Below are positions 34,830 to 45,234 of a DNA stretch of 64,000 bases, piece by piece (positions within the stretch are counted from its first letter, which is position 1; the number at the start of each line of letters is the position of its first letter). The notes under the pieces were generated by a model. That model had not been told where the DNA came from, ran no database searches, and saw nothing but the letters and a program-made list of their open reading frames with translations. Both the position numbers and the translations under genes were made by a program. The stretch comes from Enoplolaimus lenunculus (Eukaryota; Nematoda; Enoplea; Enoplida; Thoracostomopsidae), in assembly GCA_030248215.1 (NCBI GenBank), contig JASANG010000627.1:372001-436000 (forward strand). Direction: 5' to 3'.

Positions 34830-35699
34830 CGTTGTCGATGTTTTCAATGACTTCGCAGCGTGCGTTCATCGTTTACTTAATCTCTGTAGATTCTTACATT
34901 TTACGCCAAAAATTTGTCATTTGATGAGTCTTTTAGGACTATAAAGTTGAAAAATTTCAGCGGTGTCAAACATCTGGGTACTCTGCCGTCAAATATATAC
35001 TCGGTTCGACGAAACAACTTGTGGACATTTCCATGAATGGCAATGTACTGTTTTGATACAAAAACTCTGAACTTCTAAATTCACGGGGTCATAAATGATA
35101 CTGAATGTTAATTAAGTGTTGTCTACCGGAAACTCTGCCTTCAGTTCCGGACAACAATTTACTTCGGCAAATTTTATCGCTATACGAGAATATCGATGTT
35201 TACCCCGATTTAAAACTTCTGTCGTCGAGTTCACATATTTTTCAAGTACAGTACTCAGAACGATCTTCTTGACCATATGTAGTTTTGCAATATATCTGCA
35301 ACCTCAAAAGTGAGCGATGTTTAAGCGTAAGGAATCACGAAATTTTTTTAACATAAAGTGCGCAGAACAATTATAGTAATGTTTTTATTTTTTACCTCAA
35401 ATAAGAATTTAAAACTTATACTATTTCATTGTTATATCGTCAAGCATTCTATGTATAGTTTCTTTTCTAACTTTTACGCGAATATTAAATATGCGCAGCC
35501 CTGCTTTTTTGATTTCCAACGTATTAAGTTCAACAAATTCCATTGTCTCTTGATCCGCAAGTATCGTTCAATAGACTTGCACATTTCACAATCCAATCTT
35601 GACGAAAATTCATTTCAATCCATAAAAACAATTTTGTTGACAAATAAGCTGGATTCGTTGCTTAACGTAGGAATTTGGCATGAAAACAACGGCGCTTAA
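34830..35699 (+). pseudogene. Possible decayed coding block (protein-like segments in shifting frames)
   Basis: Several segments look protein-like rather than random but lie in different frames with stops between. Near 35116-35260 one frame reads LPETLPSVPDNNLLRQIL, and 35520-35699 reads ..SIDLHISQSNLDENSFQSI.. up to a TAA. The pattern recalls nematode F-box-associated domains, but I cannot identify a family with confidence. It could equally be an unrecognised multi-exon gene, or chance. Confidence 0.2.
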
Positions 35700-35948
35700 T
35701 TCATTATCCAGGTGACCAATGAACAGTATGGTTATGGTTCGTTAACCACGAATTCGAACTGCGATTTACGAATGAATTCGGCCGAATCGCTAGAATCTCG
35801 CACCTTGAACCGTATTCTGGTAGGTAGCAAAAAGAACAATTCGTTATAACTCGTGCAAATTTTAACCATTATAGGTTCGATTGTTACAAGAGCTATCATC
35901 AACTAGCGTTTCAACTTGCACCTCGTCAAAACAGTCTGCTCCGTTGAA

Positions 35949-38900
35949 TTAGTCGAGAAAAATCGTTCCCGGGCTATCACTCCATTGCGACTGAGTTAAA
36001 ACCGATCCGTTTGGTTTTCGTTGCACCGAGCATCCAACGCACGCCAAAATACCTCTGGGTGGAGCTCCAGCGACGCCGTAATCTCGAAATTCTGTTGCCG
36101 ACCCTGGTACATGTTGCATCATTTTCGCTTCACTATAGTACCCGACGTCTTCTGTTGAGTCATGCCGACAACTGTCAACATCGATATCAACTTGAACACA
36201 CATTTCTTCAGTGTTCACTGTAGTTTGTGTGGCGGACGATTTCATTCGAGACATTTTGTCAATGTGTTGCTTGAGCATATCGGTTTTTGTACGATCCATG
36301 AAACTGAAACACAACTCGTAGTAAAAAGTTCAACAGCGGCGTTGCCAGAATCTCATTTCGAGAGGGATAAAGCACATCTATATTAGGGCTGTGCTATACT
36401 TAACGTCCGGCGCCGTCCGTCACCCATCCGGCACCGTGCGTCACCCGTACGGTGCCATCCGTCATCGTGCGTCATCCAAACGGCGCCGTCCGTCACCGTG
36501 CGTCACCATATGTTATCGAACATGACTTATTTGCGTACGATACCGTACGGTGACGAACGGCGCCGTACGGGTTACGGACACCGCCGGACGGTACCGTGCG
36601 GGTGATGGAAGGCGCCGAACATCAATAAAAGTATAGCGCAACCCTTGACTGCAACTAAAAAGCGTTGAGTTTGCAAGCGAAGGTAACCACGCGTCATGTA
36701 AAAGAAAACTTCTTGCCACGAAAAGGTTTAAAATTCAATTAGTCGCCCGGTTTCGGACGGTGATACTTTTTAGGATGCGCCGGCACGAGACGGCGTCCGG
36801 AAACATGCTGCAACGAGCTGCTGTGTGCCGCATAATAGAGTATAGCGCTAACCTAAAAGTATAGTAAACGTCATTGATAAAAATTCCGCTGAAAGTTCTG
36901 GACGTTGATATCTGATAACTTCCTTATATATGTCGTATCAAATATTAGATAGATCTATCGTCAACATAAAAAGTCTTTCAGCCTCGCCAAAGTTTGGCTC
37001 TTGTACACGTTTCTACTTCATTTATGCTTTAGCTTAGATGTAGGCTTATGACAAGGCTTACCTATGCCTTTAACGGCCCCTGTATAGAACAGAGCCCGTA
37101 CAGTAGTATAAGCATATTCCTATTCCTAAGCCTAAGCCTAAGCCTATGCCTAAGCAAAAAATTAGTCTAAAGCTTAAACTGACTCTATTATAGCCCCTCC
37201 GAAAAACGATCCGGCCCTGTTCTATACATGGGCCCCTTTAACTCGACGCCTAAACCTAAACTTTAGCTTAACTCTGAGCCAAAGTTGAAGCCAAATCGCT
37301 TAAATCTTAAACGTAGAGGGAAAGCGTGCAAGAGCTCAATGTTTTTGCACAAACTGCAGCTGCAAAAATAGACAAAACCACTCACGACATGAGCATATTT
37401 TGCCGGATACCAGCTGGTGCAACTTGAATAGGACTTTTGGAGACCAACGAGTCTCGACGCTGTTCAGTGATACCGGTGACAATTCGCGCTTGATACTGTT
37501 TCGATACGTTGTCCATCATTTCTTGAAACATCAACTCAACATTCGATTGAAGAACGTTAATACACAAGCTAATTATTGTCAGTCCAATAATTATCATCGG
37601 AAAGCTTGTATAGAATTTCATCGCTGTGTCGGGTACAAAATCGCCCAGGCCTGTTTAAAATAGTAAACAAAAACGAGTATACTTGTATAGTTCCCCTACA
37701 CTAGGGATAATTGTGATAAATCAAAAAAATGCCTCCCACACAGTGGCGGATCCAGGATGTCAAAATGGGGGGGCCAAAATTTCACCGGTAATAAACTTAC
37801 TTTTGACCCGCACACAAACCACGAATTATTGTCATAAAATTGCTATATAATTTTTGTCGAGATGCTGTTGGGGGGGGGCCACGGGCGGAGTGGCCCCCCC
37901 ATGGATCCGCCATTGCTCTCACATATATAGAGCAATGGGCTATGGACACTTTTTGCGTTCTAAAAAGATGGCTGCGGCCCGTCGACCCTCACTCCACAAA
38001 TTCAAGAACTCAGAATTGGAGCTACCGCCCCCAAGCCGCACGCAGTAAATGGTTCTCATATTACAGCGCTCACAGCACAGTATCGAAAGTTCGATAACTT
38101 CATTAGAACTTTCAGCTGTTCTGATAATGAGCTGCTTAGACTGTATAGATTACAGGGATAAAGGTCCCTGATTGGAAAGTCAACAGTGTCAATACCGTAC
38201 AACTCTACAAATGTGCGTTGAATTGTTGCAGCGGTATAATACTGTAGTGACCGGAATAAGAGGGGGCTGATAACTCTTTGGCCTCTCGAGAGGGTTCTCC
38301 CTGCTATTCGGTTATGGACTGCTATTTATTTTTAATCCGCTCTCCGCCACCCTTCGTTAGTGATGTATACGGTATTGTAACTATCCGTCGAATTAAACGT
38401 TTCTTTGCCTTGCATCAAAAACTTGCACGATAATGAAAGGTTACATTTATGTATATACTTTCAAAACTTAACTACGCTTTAAAGTTTTTATTTGGTCCTG
38501 GAGTCCTTTACGCAATTCAATTAGGGATTATTGACATTCATAGACTCTGCTTATAGTTTAGGGACACTATCCGCTTACGGACTCTTATTAGAGATACGGA
38601 CTCCTATTGATTGGGACTCAAAATAGTGTCCCCCGTCTTATTACCCCTCTGTTATTTGGGTCACTACAGTAGGCTGGTTGTAATAAATATTTACAAGATT
38701 CATACTTAAACATCTTAAAAGAACGCGGCACGCTAGTAGTTTTTCTTGCAGTTGCAAACCAGTTTGTTAATGTCTGCGCAAGGCAAACAGACTACATAAT
38801 CATTCAAACCTCTTCAAACCTTTTCAAACCTCTTCATCCGCCTAAACGTAAATTCAGGTTTGCCAAGTACGTAAACTGCTATATAGCAATCGAACCAGTG

Positions 38901-41900
38901 CCGGAGCAGGCAGGGGTGGGGACTCCCTTAATATCCAGGGCGGGGACTCCTCCAAATTCCAAGGTGGGGGCCCCCAAGTTCGCGAGCGACGCGAGCGAGG
39001 AGCCAGCGCATTTTAAATCTTAAGCGGTTTTTGTTTCAACCGGTAAGGGTGGGGCCCCTTTAAGGGTGGGCAATAGCGGATCCATGGGGAGCACCCCGGC
39101 CGTGGGCCTCCCAACAGCATCTCGACAAAAATTATATAATGTCAATTGCTGTTCTACGCTGTTTATTTCTCTGCTTTATACACAATAGTATAAGCACGCT
39201 TACCTTTATTTGGCCCTGGAGTCATTTATGCGCTACAATTAGGGATAATAGACATTTATGGACTCTAACAAGGGTTTAAGGACTCTACCCGCTTACGGAC
39301 TCTTATTAGGGATACGGACTCCTATTGATTTGGACTCAAAATGGGAACCCTCCTGTTATTTGAATCACTACAGTATGGGCCAAAAATAAGTTTATTACCT
39401 GTGAAATTTTGCCCCCCCCCCATTTTGAGATCCTGGATCCGCCACTGAGGGTGGGGCCCCCAAATGTGGGGTATGGGGGTGGCTACTCCGGCCCTGCATC
39501 GAATAGCCATATGTAAACAAAATTTTTGCCTGCCGTCGTCGTACGGTACCGGACGGCGCCGCCCGATAAGTTTGTGCTGTTTTTATATTGAAGAATCGTT
39601 AACCGTTTTGCTAATTTAAACCGTTTTGCTAATTTATCTTTATGCAAAACATTGATATTGAAGCGGGATTTGTCGCCCCTTCCCCCACACCTCAGCAGCT
39701 CAATTTCGTCATTACACTACTTCCAATTTACCAATGGTCGTGAGTGAAATGAAAAAGTAATAAATTGAATCGAAATACGACCACGACGGTTCGATTGCTA
39801 AATAAATCCTCGCGAATAACAAAATACAAATGACAAACATCGCAAGCGCAACCCAGGTTGGCATTGTGATTTGTTCATCGAAATTTGTTGTTAACTGGAA
39901 ATAGGAAAAGTTTTCGGCAGAGTGAATATAACACTGCAACGATACAGGAACGATGGGTTACTTTGTTGCAAAATCACAATCAGAAGAATTCTAATTACAG
40001 CGGCAAGAGAAATTTTACCTACACTGTATAAAAAATGGGGAGTCAATTGACTGTCTCGGAAGCAGGCTTTTCCTGACTACACAAACTGAGTCAAATTTGA
40101 TTTCGCCAGAGTCAAATTCGACTCACTGAGCGATTCAATGAATCGGATTTGACATTGGCGGAGTCAAATTTTGACTCTGTTTGTGTAGTCAGGAAAAGCC
40201 TGTGTCCGAGAGAGTCAATTTGACTCCCCATTTTTTTCAGCGTAACACAGAAGACTTTTAATGATGTCGAAAAACGTTTCGGCCTTTGGTGCGAAGATTT
40301 GCGCAGAAGGGCGGCCGTGAAGTCACTAGTTCGAAACCATTCGTAACCCGCTTTTTCATCTGCTTAGTATAAAAAAGGTCAGAAGTCTCGGTTCCTACCT
40401 AAACTGACAAAGTGTATAACAAAATCTAATAGTTTTTATGCCTCTGCTAATGAATAGAGAATCAGTTTGTATCCAGAACTTACAATTGGCTGTTTGACTA
40501 CGGAATATTTCGGCAAAAGCTTATCCAGAACTTACAATTGGCTGTTTGACTACGGAATATTTCGGCAAAAGCTAAAATATTTAAAAAAAATAACTCGTTA
40601 ATGAAACCCATTATCAAGATGTTGTTCATCCCTGATTGCTAATTTTAACAAAGTCTGAGAATAAACCTTACCTCAAACCTGAACGTTAGCCAAAGCAAAA
40701 GCCTAAACCTATGAAGACTAACCATGTGACAATGTTAAATATAAACACTGTGGGGGGGACTTTCGATTTCTATTAAGTTAACAATAGTGTAAAGGGGAAA
40801 CTATACAAGTACCCCGGTCGCAAATACATTTCGCACATTTATCGGTATCGATTTGTGTTTAAAGCTATATATACAAATAATATATATGTATATCTATGTT
40901 CCATTAACATCTCTAGATATTAAGCTAAAATTCGGTACAAAATTTTCGCTAACTCCGGGCTGATACGGAATATACGAGTGTTATAGATTACACCTTAAGT
41001 ATTACAAACCTTTTTAATTTGTTATATTAAACATGGGACCCGTGAAGCGTGTAAACGGATAATAAAATAACGGAAACAGAAAAAGATAGTGATCACGATG
41101 ACGTAAACGGAAAATGGATATTGAAGTATAAAAAGTTACAAAGATGTTTTATTTTTCTGCCAACTCAATTGGGCGAGCATAAATACACCGGTCTTTCAAT
41201 AATGTCAAAGAAAAATGGCGCATCGCATTGCAATTGTTAAGATCTTGGTTGAATTTCGTAATTCTTATTTCATTTCGAACAATTGCAGCATATCTGCAAC
41301 AAAAAATGCGAGATATATACGTGATTCATAAACTAATTTTGAACGTAAAAATAACGTATTATCCGTTATTTCTATAACCGGAAATGAACGCCGATTTTTA
41401 CCGGAAACGGATATCCGGTTACACCCTGAACACGAGCTTAAAATTTAATTTTTTTAATCATCTCATGATTAGGTCTTCTTCACATACGCAGTGCCGGAGC
41501 AGGCTAAGGTGATGCCCCCCAAAAAAATTGTAGAGTCTGAGCCCCTTGCGATTATCAAAATTTTTTCAAATTATGATAAATATTAAGGGCTATTTTTTGT
41601 TTAAAATCTAGTTAGGGTGGGGCCTCTCGTTGGGGTGGGTGCCCCCAAATGGGTGTAAGGGGGGGGGGGGTGGCTGCTCCGGTTGTGTTCACGTACCAGA
41701 TCGGATTTCGGGGCACACTTTCGTGTACATGGACACCGGTTGAGCAGACTGATAATAACTTGCCACCCGTGTGCAATCACTTTTAACGCAAAACGGCGAA
41801 ATGTTTTCAATAGATTATATAACGCTTTACCCCATGCGTTCAACATCATAAGTACAATAGGTATACCTAGAACAAAAAGCAACCCTTATACATACATACA

Positions 41901-44900
41901 TACATATATACTTGTCCTTCCAATATACAAACGAGTGCTGCTAAGCTTTGCTTCAAGCGTGCGGTGCACGCGGGAACATCGCTGTCGTCCTGCTCACGAC
42001 ACTCAAGAATTGGTGCATCGCACTCAAGCAGAATTCGTGCAATCGCACTCGTCCCACAGTTCAGTTGTGCATGCAATCGCACTCGTCCCACAGTTCAGTT
42101 GTGCATGCAATCGCACTCGTCCCACAGTTGTGCGTGCACTCATTCTTTTTTCACTTACACAGCACGACACCGATGCTCTTGTGCATGAACTGCCCTCAGT
42201 ATGTACGGATCATGCCAAACATTTAAACGATCGCAGCAGTGTACTTTCATATCTCGGAAGAACGCGAAGCCGTGCTACAACCGTAAGGGTTGCGCTATAC
42301 TTTACTGATCCGGACGCTGTCGCACACTGTTACACACTGCAGGGCTCCGACGCACGGCGGCGTGCGGCAACTTTTAATAGAAATTTTACGGCGCCACGCG
42401 TCGACTATCAGTTGAAGCAAAACCTAAGCTTCACCGTGTCGATTACTCTATTTCAGAAACCCAGCCAATATTTCTATTTTAAATGTAATTATAAAACTTT
42501 CTCAATTATAAATTAAATAATTCTTCAAAAAGCGATTGCTTGAAATAGACTAAATTTTAAATGATTTAAACTAAAACGCATTGTACAAATGCTACACTTA
42601 CCTACGATTGCATAGAATATTGAAACTAATTTTCCGGCCACTGTTGACGGCGCTCGGTCACCATAACCTGAAATAAAAAACTGACATTAAGCATAAAAAT
42701 TATATTTACTCAAAAAGATGGATTTTCAGGTCAACTAGAAATATTGTTTCGAATAAAGTTCTGCGTTTTTAGCAAATATTTTAATGTTAACATATAACGA
42801 ATTTTCCGCAAAATTATTTTCAATTTTCAGAAGATTTTGAGGATTTTTGCGATTAGTCGCATCTCATACGATCAGCTTCGTCCTCCCGGCCAAAAAAGGT
42901 ATTCAACCGTATTACACGAGTTCTAAGTTAAGAAAATATTTACTTCCACCTGGGAGGTTTAGAAGTCGACACCTCGACCCTCTGGATTTTTAGACATATA
43001 TTTTTAGATACTTCTTTCTGTTTGCAACACAACAAAAATATCATCTTTGAAATTTTCATACAGCGTAATTCTTGTCTTTCCAAAATCCTGGCTACGCCCA
43101 TAAGCTCACGACATATTTTCACATACCTCGCTGATTGCAATACTGTAGACTGTTATTTCTTTCAATTAAAACGGGCACCGTAGCTGAGAACGGGAGTAAC
43201 GTTGCATTAAAAATTGTTGAATTTAACTCAGTGTTTAAGTTTATGGTTCCATTCATTTCTTTTACAGCAACGCTGCTTAGTTGGCACATTTTGAATCAAT
43301 ACTAAAAAGCTAAAACCATCATTGTGGCCCATGTATAGAACATATGGCCCATGTATAGAACAGGGCCCGATCGTTTTCCGAAGGGGCTATAATAGAGCCA
43401 GTTTAAACTTTAGAATATTTTTTTGCTTAGGCTTAAGCTTAGGCTTAGGAATAGGCTCATCCATACGCTTAGGCTTAGGCTTACGCTTACGCTTAGGAAT
43501 ATGCTTACCCTACTGTTCCGGACCTGTTCTATACATGGACCATTGTACATTTAAAATTTTTTTAACAGTGCCGTGGGTACACGTATCGGTCCGGGTTGAT
43601 TTGCAGTCAAACGCACATAAATATAATTTGACCTCCAGCCGAAGTACTGACCAAAGCGGCCGAGCCGCGCCCTGCGTTTCCCGGGCCTCCGGTCCAAAAA
43701 CTGAATTTCGGGTCATTGAGATTTAAAATTGATTCATCATGAACTGCCATTGAGTGATGTTGGTTGAGTTGAACGGTATGAATTGAAAAAACAATTTGCG
43801 AGCAAAGCGAGCGACACGAAACAGAGGTATGTTTTTGTACAAAACATATTCCTAAGCTTAAGCCTTATCGGAAGAATGATCAATACCTAGCCTAAGCCTA
43901 AACCTAAGCAAAACATTTTGTCTAAAGCTTGTTCCGTCTTTGATCTTTACATGGGCCAATGTTCCAAACTCAAACAATACGATTTGTCCCCTCCTGCCAG
44001 CAAAATGTTTTTTGTACCAAAATGCGGGTCAAACTATTAAACTCAAGAGTGTATTTTTTGTTTTCGAGAGCGTCAAAGATAAATGGGTTGCAAAAAGATA
44101 CGGCGAAATATCATTTATGACCAGGTCACTGATTCAAACAGTGATAACGGGCAATCGAACTGCTACCATCTTAAATGACTAACTCGTAAATTACGAAAGA
44201 TGTACTGTGTAAGCTCAAATATGAAATCTGCTTTATGGATGATACAAAATGGGGTTTTTTATATTTATGAACTAAACTAATCTTTAGAAAATGTTTTCAA
44301 GATTTTAAATTTCTCAAAAAAATTTCAAAAATTAATTCTTTATCATGTTACCGATGTTTTTTTGTATACAAAAGGAAAAATGAGACATTTCGCATCATGA
44401 AATTTATAGATATACGAAGAAATACACTACTTTTAGCAAGAATTAAAATGGAATCTACGACAATTCGTCACGCGACAACTTGTCGCCGTAGGGTGTCCTC
44501 AAGGAAATGAACAAACCTAAGCAAACGCCCATGCGTAAATCTAAGCCAAAGCCTAAACCTAAGCATAACGATCGGCGACAATTTGTCGAGTCGATGAAAT
44601 TTCGGATTCCAAGTTGTCTCTCTACGAGTTGTCGGGCGACGAATTGTAGTGATACCATTAAAATTTACCCTCAGGATCTTAACGATCAGAAAAATTTCTC
44701 GCTCGTTACACTCGCTTACAAAAACACCTTTTGCATAAAGATATACCCTTCCGAAGCGAACTCCTGTCTACACGTCCGCTTACCGATGGTTGTGTAGAGA
44801 GTAGTAGCGAAAAATGTCGACTGCCACACACCCCAATTATTGCTCGGAGTCGGTTGGTCAACTTTGAACCTTGACATAATCCAATCCACCGCGTGTCGAG

Positions 44901-45234
44901 TTGTGTCAGGTTGTCGCAATGGTGGAACCAACGGCAGTTCAAGTAAACAAAAACTTTGAAGTTGACCAGTCACTACGTCCATTGTACCGTTCCATTCTTT
45001 CAGTTCAGTTTCATAAGAATCAGCTTCTGCATTTGATTCAAAATAATGAAATATCGCTCCTCCAATGAACGAGTAGGCAATAAGTACGAGAATAAACCAA
45101 AAATTGGTTGCGTTTTTAAAACATTTCGATAGTTTTCCTTTGAATGTCTTCGATTTTGCTTCATCGTCTTCGTATTGAGCTCGGCTGCTCGCTAAATCAA
45201 GTCGTGTTTCGCCACGTTTCATAAATAACGCCAT
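35949..45234 (-). CDS. Two-pore-domain (K2P, TWK-like) potassium channel, complete, 6 exons
   Basis: Exons in transcript order are 45234-44784, 42667-42602, 41866-41697, 39894-39732, 37650-37386 and 36303-35949 (phases 1, 1, 0, 1, 2, all matching), giving 489 residues. K2P channels carry background potassium current in the plasma membrane as dimers. The layout is complete: TM1 NFWFILVLIAYSFIGGAIF (about 45-63), an extracellular cap with NGT glycosylation site (82), pore 1 with filter TIGYG (149-153), TM2 about 160-185, an intracellular loop with a CPCTRKC cluster, TM3 about 241-263, pore 2 with filter TIGLG, TM4 about 295-318, and a 170-residue cytoplasmic tail. Both filters are split by phase-1 introns at the first Gly, a typical K2P gene feature. 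Two-pore channels of this twk type are greatly expanded in nematodes. Introns hold ten or more MITEs. Which twk gene it matches is not clear. Confidence 0.93.
36386..36643. mobile_element. CG-rich palindromic MITE (GGGTTGCGCTATACTTT ends), K2P intron 5
   Basis: The left end AGGGCTGTGCTATACTTA is inverted at the right as AAAGTATAGCGCAACCCTT. The interior is a strikingly CG-rich imperfect palindrome of CGTCCGTCACCGT / ACGGTGACGGACG-type words. Relatives are at 47300-47416 and 53744-53899, with end fragments near 42287 and 36841. Confidence 0.6.
37075..37234. mobile_element. MITE with GGCCCATGTATAGAACAGGG-type ends, telomere-like interior, perfect 8-bp duplication
   Basis: The left end GGCCCCTGTATAGAACAG and the right end CCCTGTTCTATACATGGGCC are inverted. 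CCTTTAAC flanks both sides exactly (37067-37074 and 37235-37242). Inside are CCTAAGCCTAAGCCTAAGCC units and the conserved TTAGTCTAAAGCTTAAACTG block. It is the cleanest copy of the family and sits in K2P intron 5. Confidence 0.85.
37741..37915. mobile_element. hAT-like MITE (CAGTGGCGGATCC family), short complete copy, K2P intron 4
   Basis: The ends are CAGTGGCGGATCCAGG and CCATGGATCCGCCATTG. Flanks CTCCCACA (37733-37740) and CTCTCACA (37916-37923) match at 7 of 8. The 175-bp interior is non-coding and contains G- and C-runs. Confidence 0.85.
38242..38669. mobile_element. Tc1/mariner-like MITE (CTGTAGTGACC ends, TA target), K2P intron 4
   Basis: CTGTAGTGACCGGAATAAGAG at the left is inverted at the right (..TTATTTGGGTCACTACAG), with TA on both sides (38240-38241 and 38670-38671). 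The copy is complete and non-coding, in the opposite sense to 24359-25418. Confidence 0.75.
38896..39496. mobile_element. hAT-like element (CAGTGCCGGAGCAGG ends), host of two nested inserts
   Basis: The left end CAGTGCCGGAGCAGGCAG and the right end GGCTACTCCGGCCCTG are inverted. ATCGAA is shared by the flanks. It is interrupted at 39071-39447 by another MITE. The interior is rich in GGTGGGGCCCC words, as in the related 41487-41687. Confidence 0.6.
39071..39447. mobile_element. CAGTGGCGGATCC-family MITE nested in another element, with its own nested insert
   Basis: The ends are CAATAGCGGATCC and GGATCCGCCACTG. AGGGTGGG flanks both sides exactly (39063-39070 and 39448-39455), which dates its entry after the surrounding element. 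Within it, about 39205-39375 is a piece of the CTGTAGTGACC family ending ..TCACTACAGTA, joined to TGGGCCAAAAATAAG exactly as in 10214-10404. Confidence 0.8.
40022..40242. mobile_element. Palindromic Tc1/mariner-type MITE, K2P intron 3
   Basis: TA flanks both ends (40020-40021 and 40243-40244). The inverted repeats are about 90 bp and nearly perfect over long runs (AAAAAATGGGGAGTCAA.., GGCTTTTCCTGACTACACAA), so almost the whole 221 bp can fold back. It is non-coding. Confidence 0.8.
40470..40573. repeat. 52-bp exact tandem duplication
   Basis: A unit starting ATCCAGAACTTACAATTGGC and ending CGGCAAAAGCT occurs twice in a row without difference. The event is recent, within K2P intron 3. Confidence 0.85.
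41045..41428. mobile_element. hAT-like MITE (CAGGGTGTAA family), K2P intron 3
   Basis: The left end is eroded (AAGCGTGTAAACGGATAATA) and the right end intact (GGATATCCGGTTACACCCTG). The interior aligns with 26685-27000. Confidence 0.6.
41487..41687. mobile_element. hAT-like MITE (CAGTGCCGGAGCAGG family) abutting a K2P splice donor
   Basis: Ends ..CAGTGCCGGAGCAGGC and GGCTGCTCCGGTTGTG are inverted. Flanks TTCACATA (41479-41486) and TTCACGTA (41688-41695) match at 7 of 8. Read on the minus strand, K2P exon 3 ends at 41697 and its intron starts GTACGTGAA, so the duplicated 8 bp are intron positions 2-9 and the element starts at position 10. Confidence 0.8.
42040..42130. repeat. 34-bp tandem repeat, 2.7 copies, K2P intron 2
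   Basis: CAATCGCACTCGTCCCACAG starts at 42040, 42074 and 42108. It creates a long plus-strand open frame antisense to the channel gene, which is not supported as coding. Confidence 0.8.
43346..43541. mobile_element. MITE with GGCCCATGTATAGAACAGGG ends and TTAGGC-like interior, K2P intron 1
   Basis: The left end occurs twice in a row (43326 and 43346). The right end is CCTGTTCTATACATGGACC. The interior has GCTTAGGCTTAAGCTTAGGC and CGCTTAGGCTTAGGC runs. It is in the opposite sense to 37075-37234. A partial copy follows at about 43840-43965. Confidence 0.65.
44455..44649. mobile_element. TIR element CTACGACAATTCGTCACGCG with telomere-like interior, K2P intron 1
   Basis: The left end CTACGACAATTCGTCACGCG-ACAACTTG is inverted at the right (CGAGTTGTCGGGCGACGAATTGTAG). 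Between them lie CCTAAGC / CCTAAACCTAAGC units. The ends are unlike those of the GGCC families, so this is a third family with the same kind of interior. No clear target duplication was found. Confidence 0.55.

Noticed and set aside
41683-42516. Plus-strand open frame of 277 residues
   Set aside because: It is antisense to K2P exon 3 and runs through a 34-bp tandem repeat whose length is not a multiple of three, giving shifting but stop-free frames; there is no domain.
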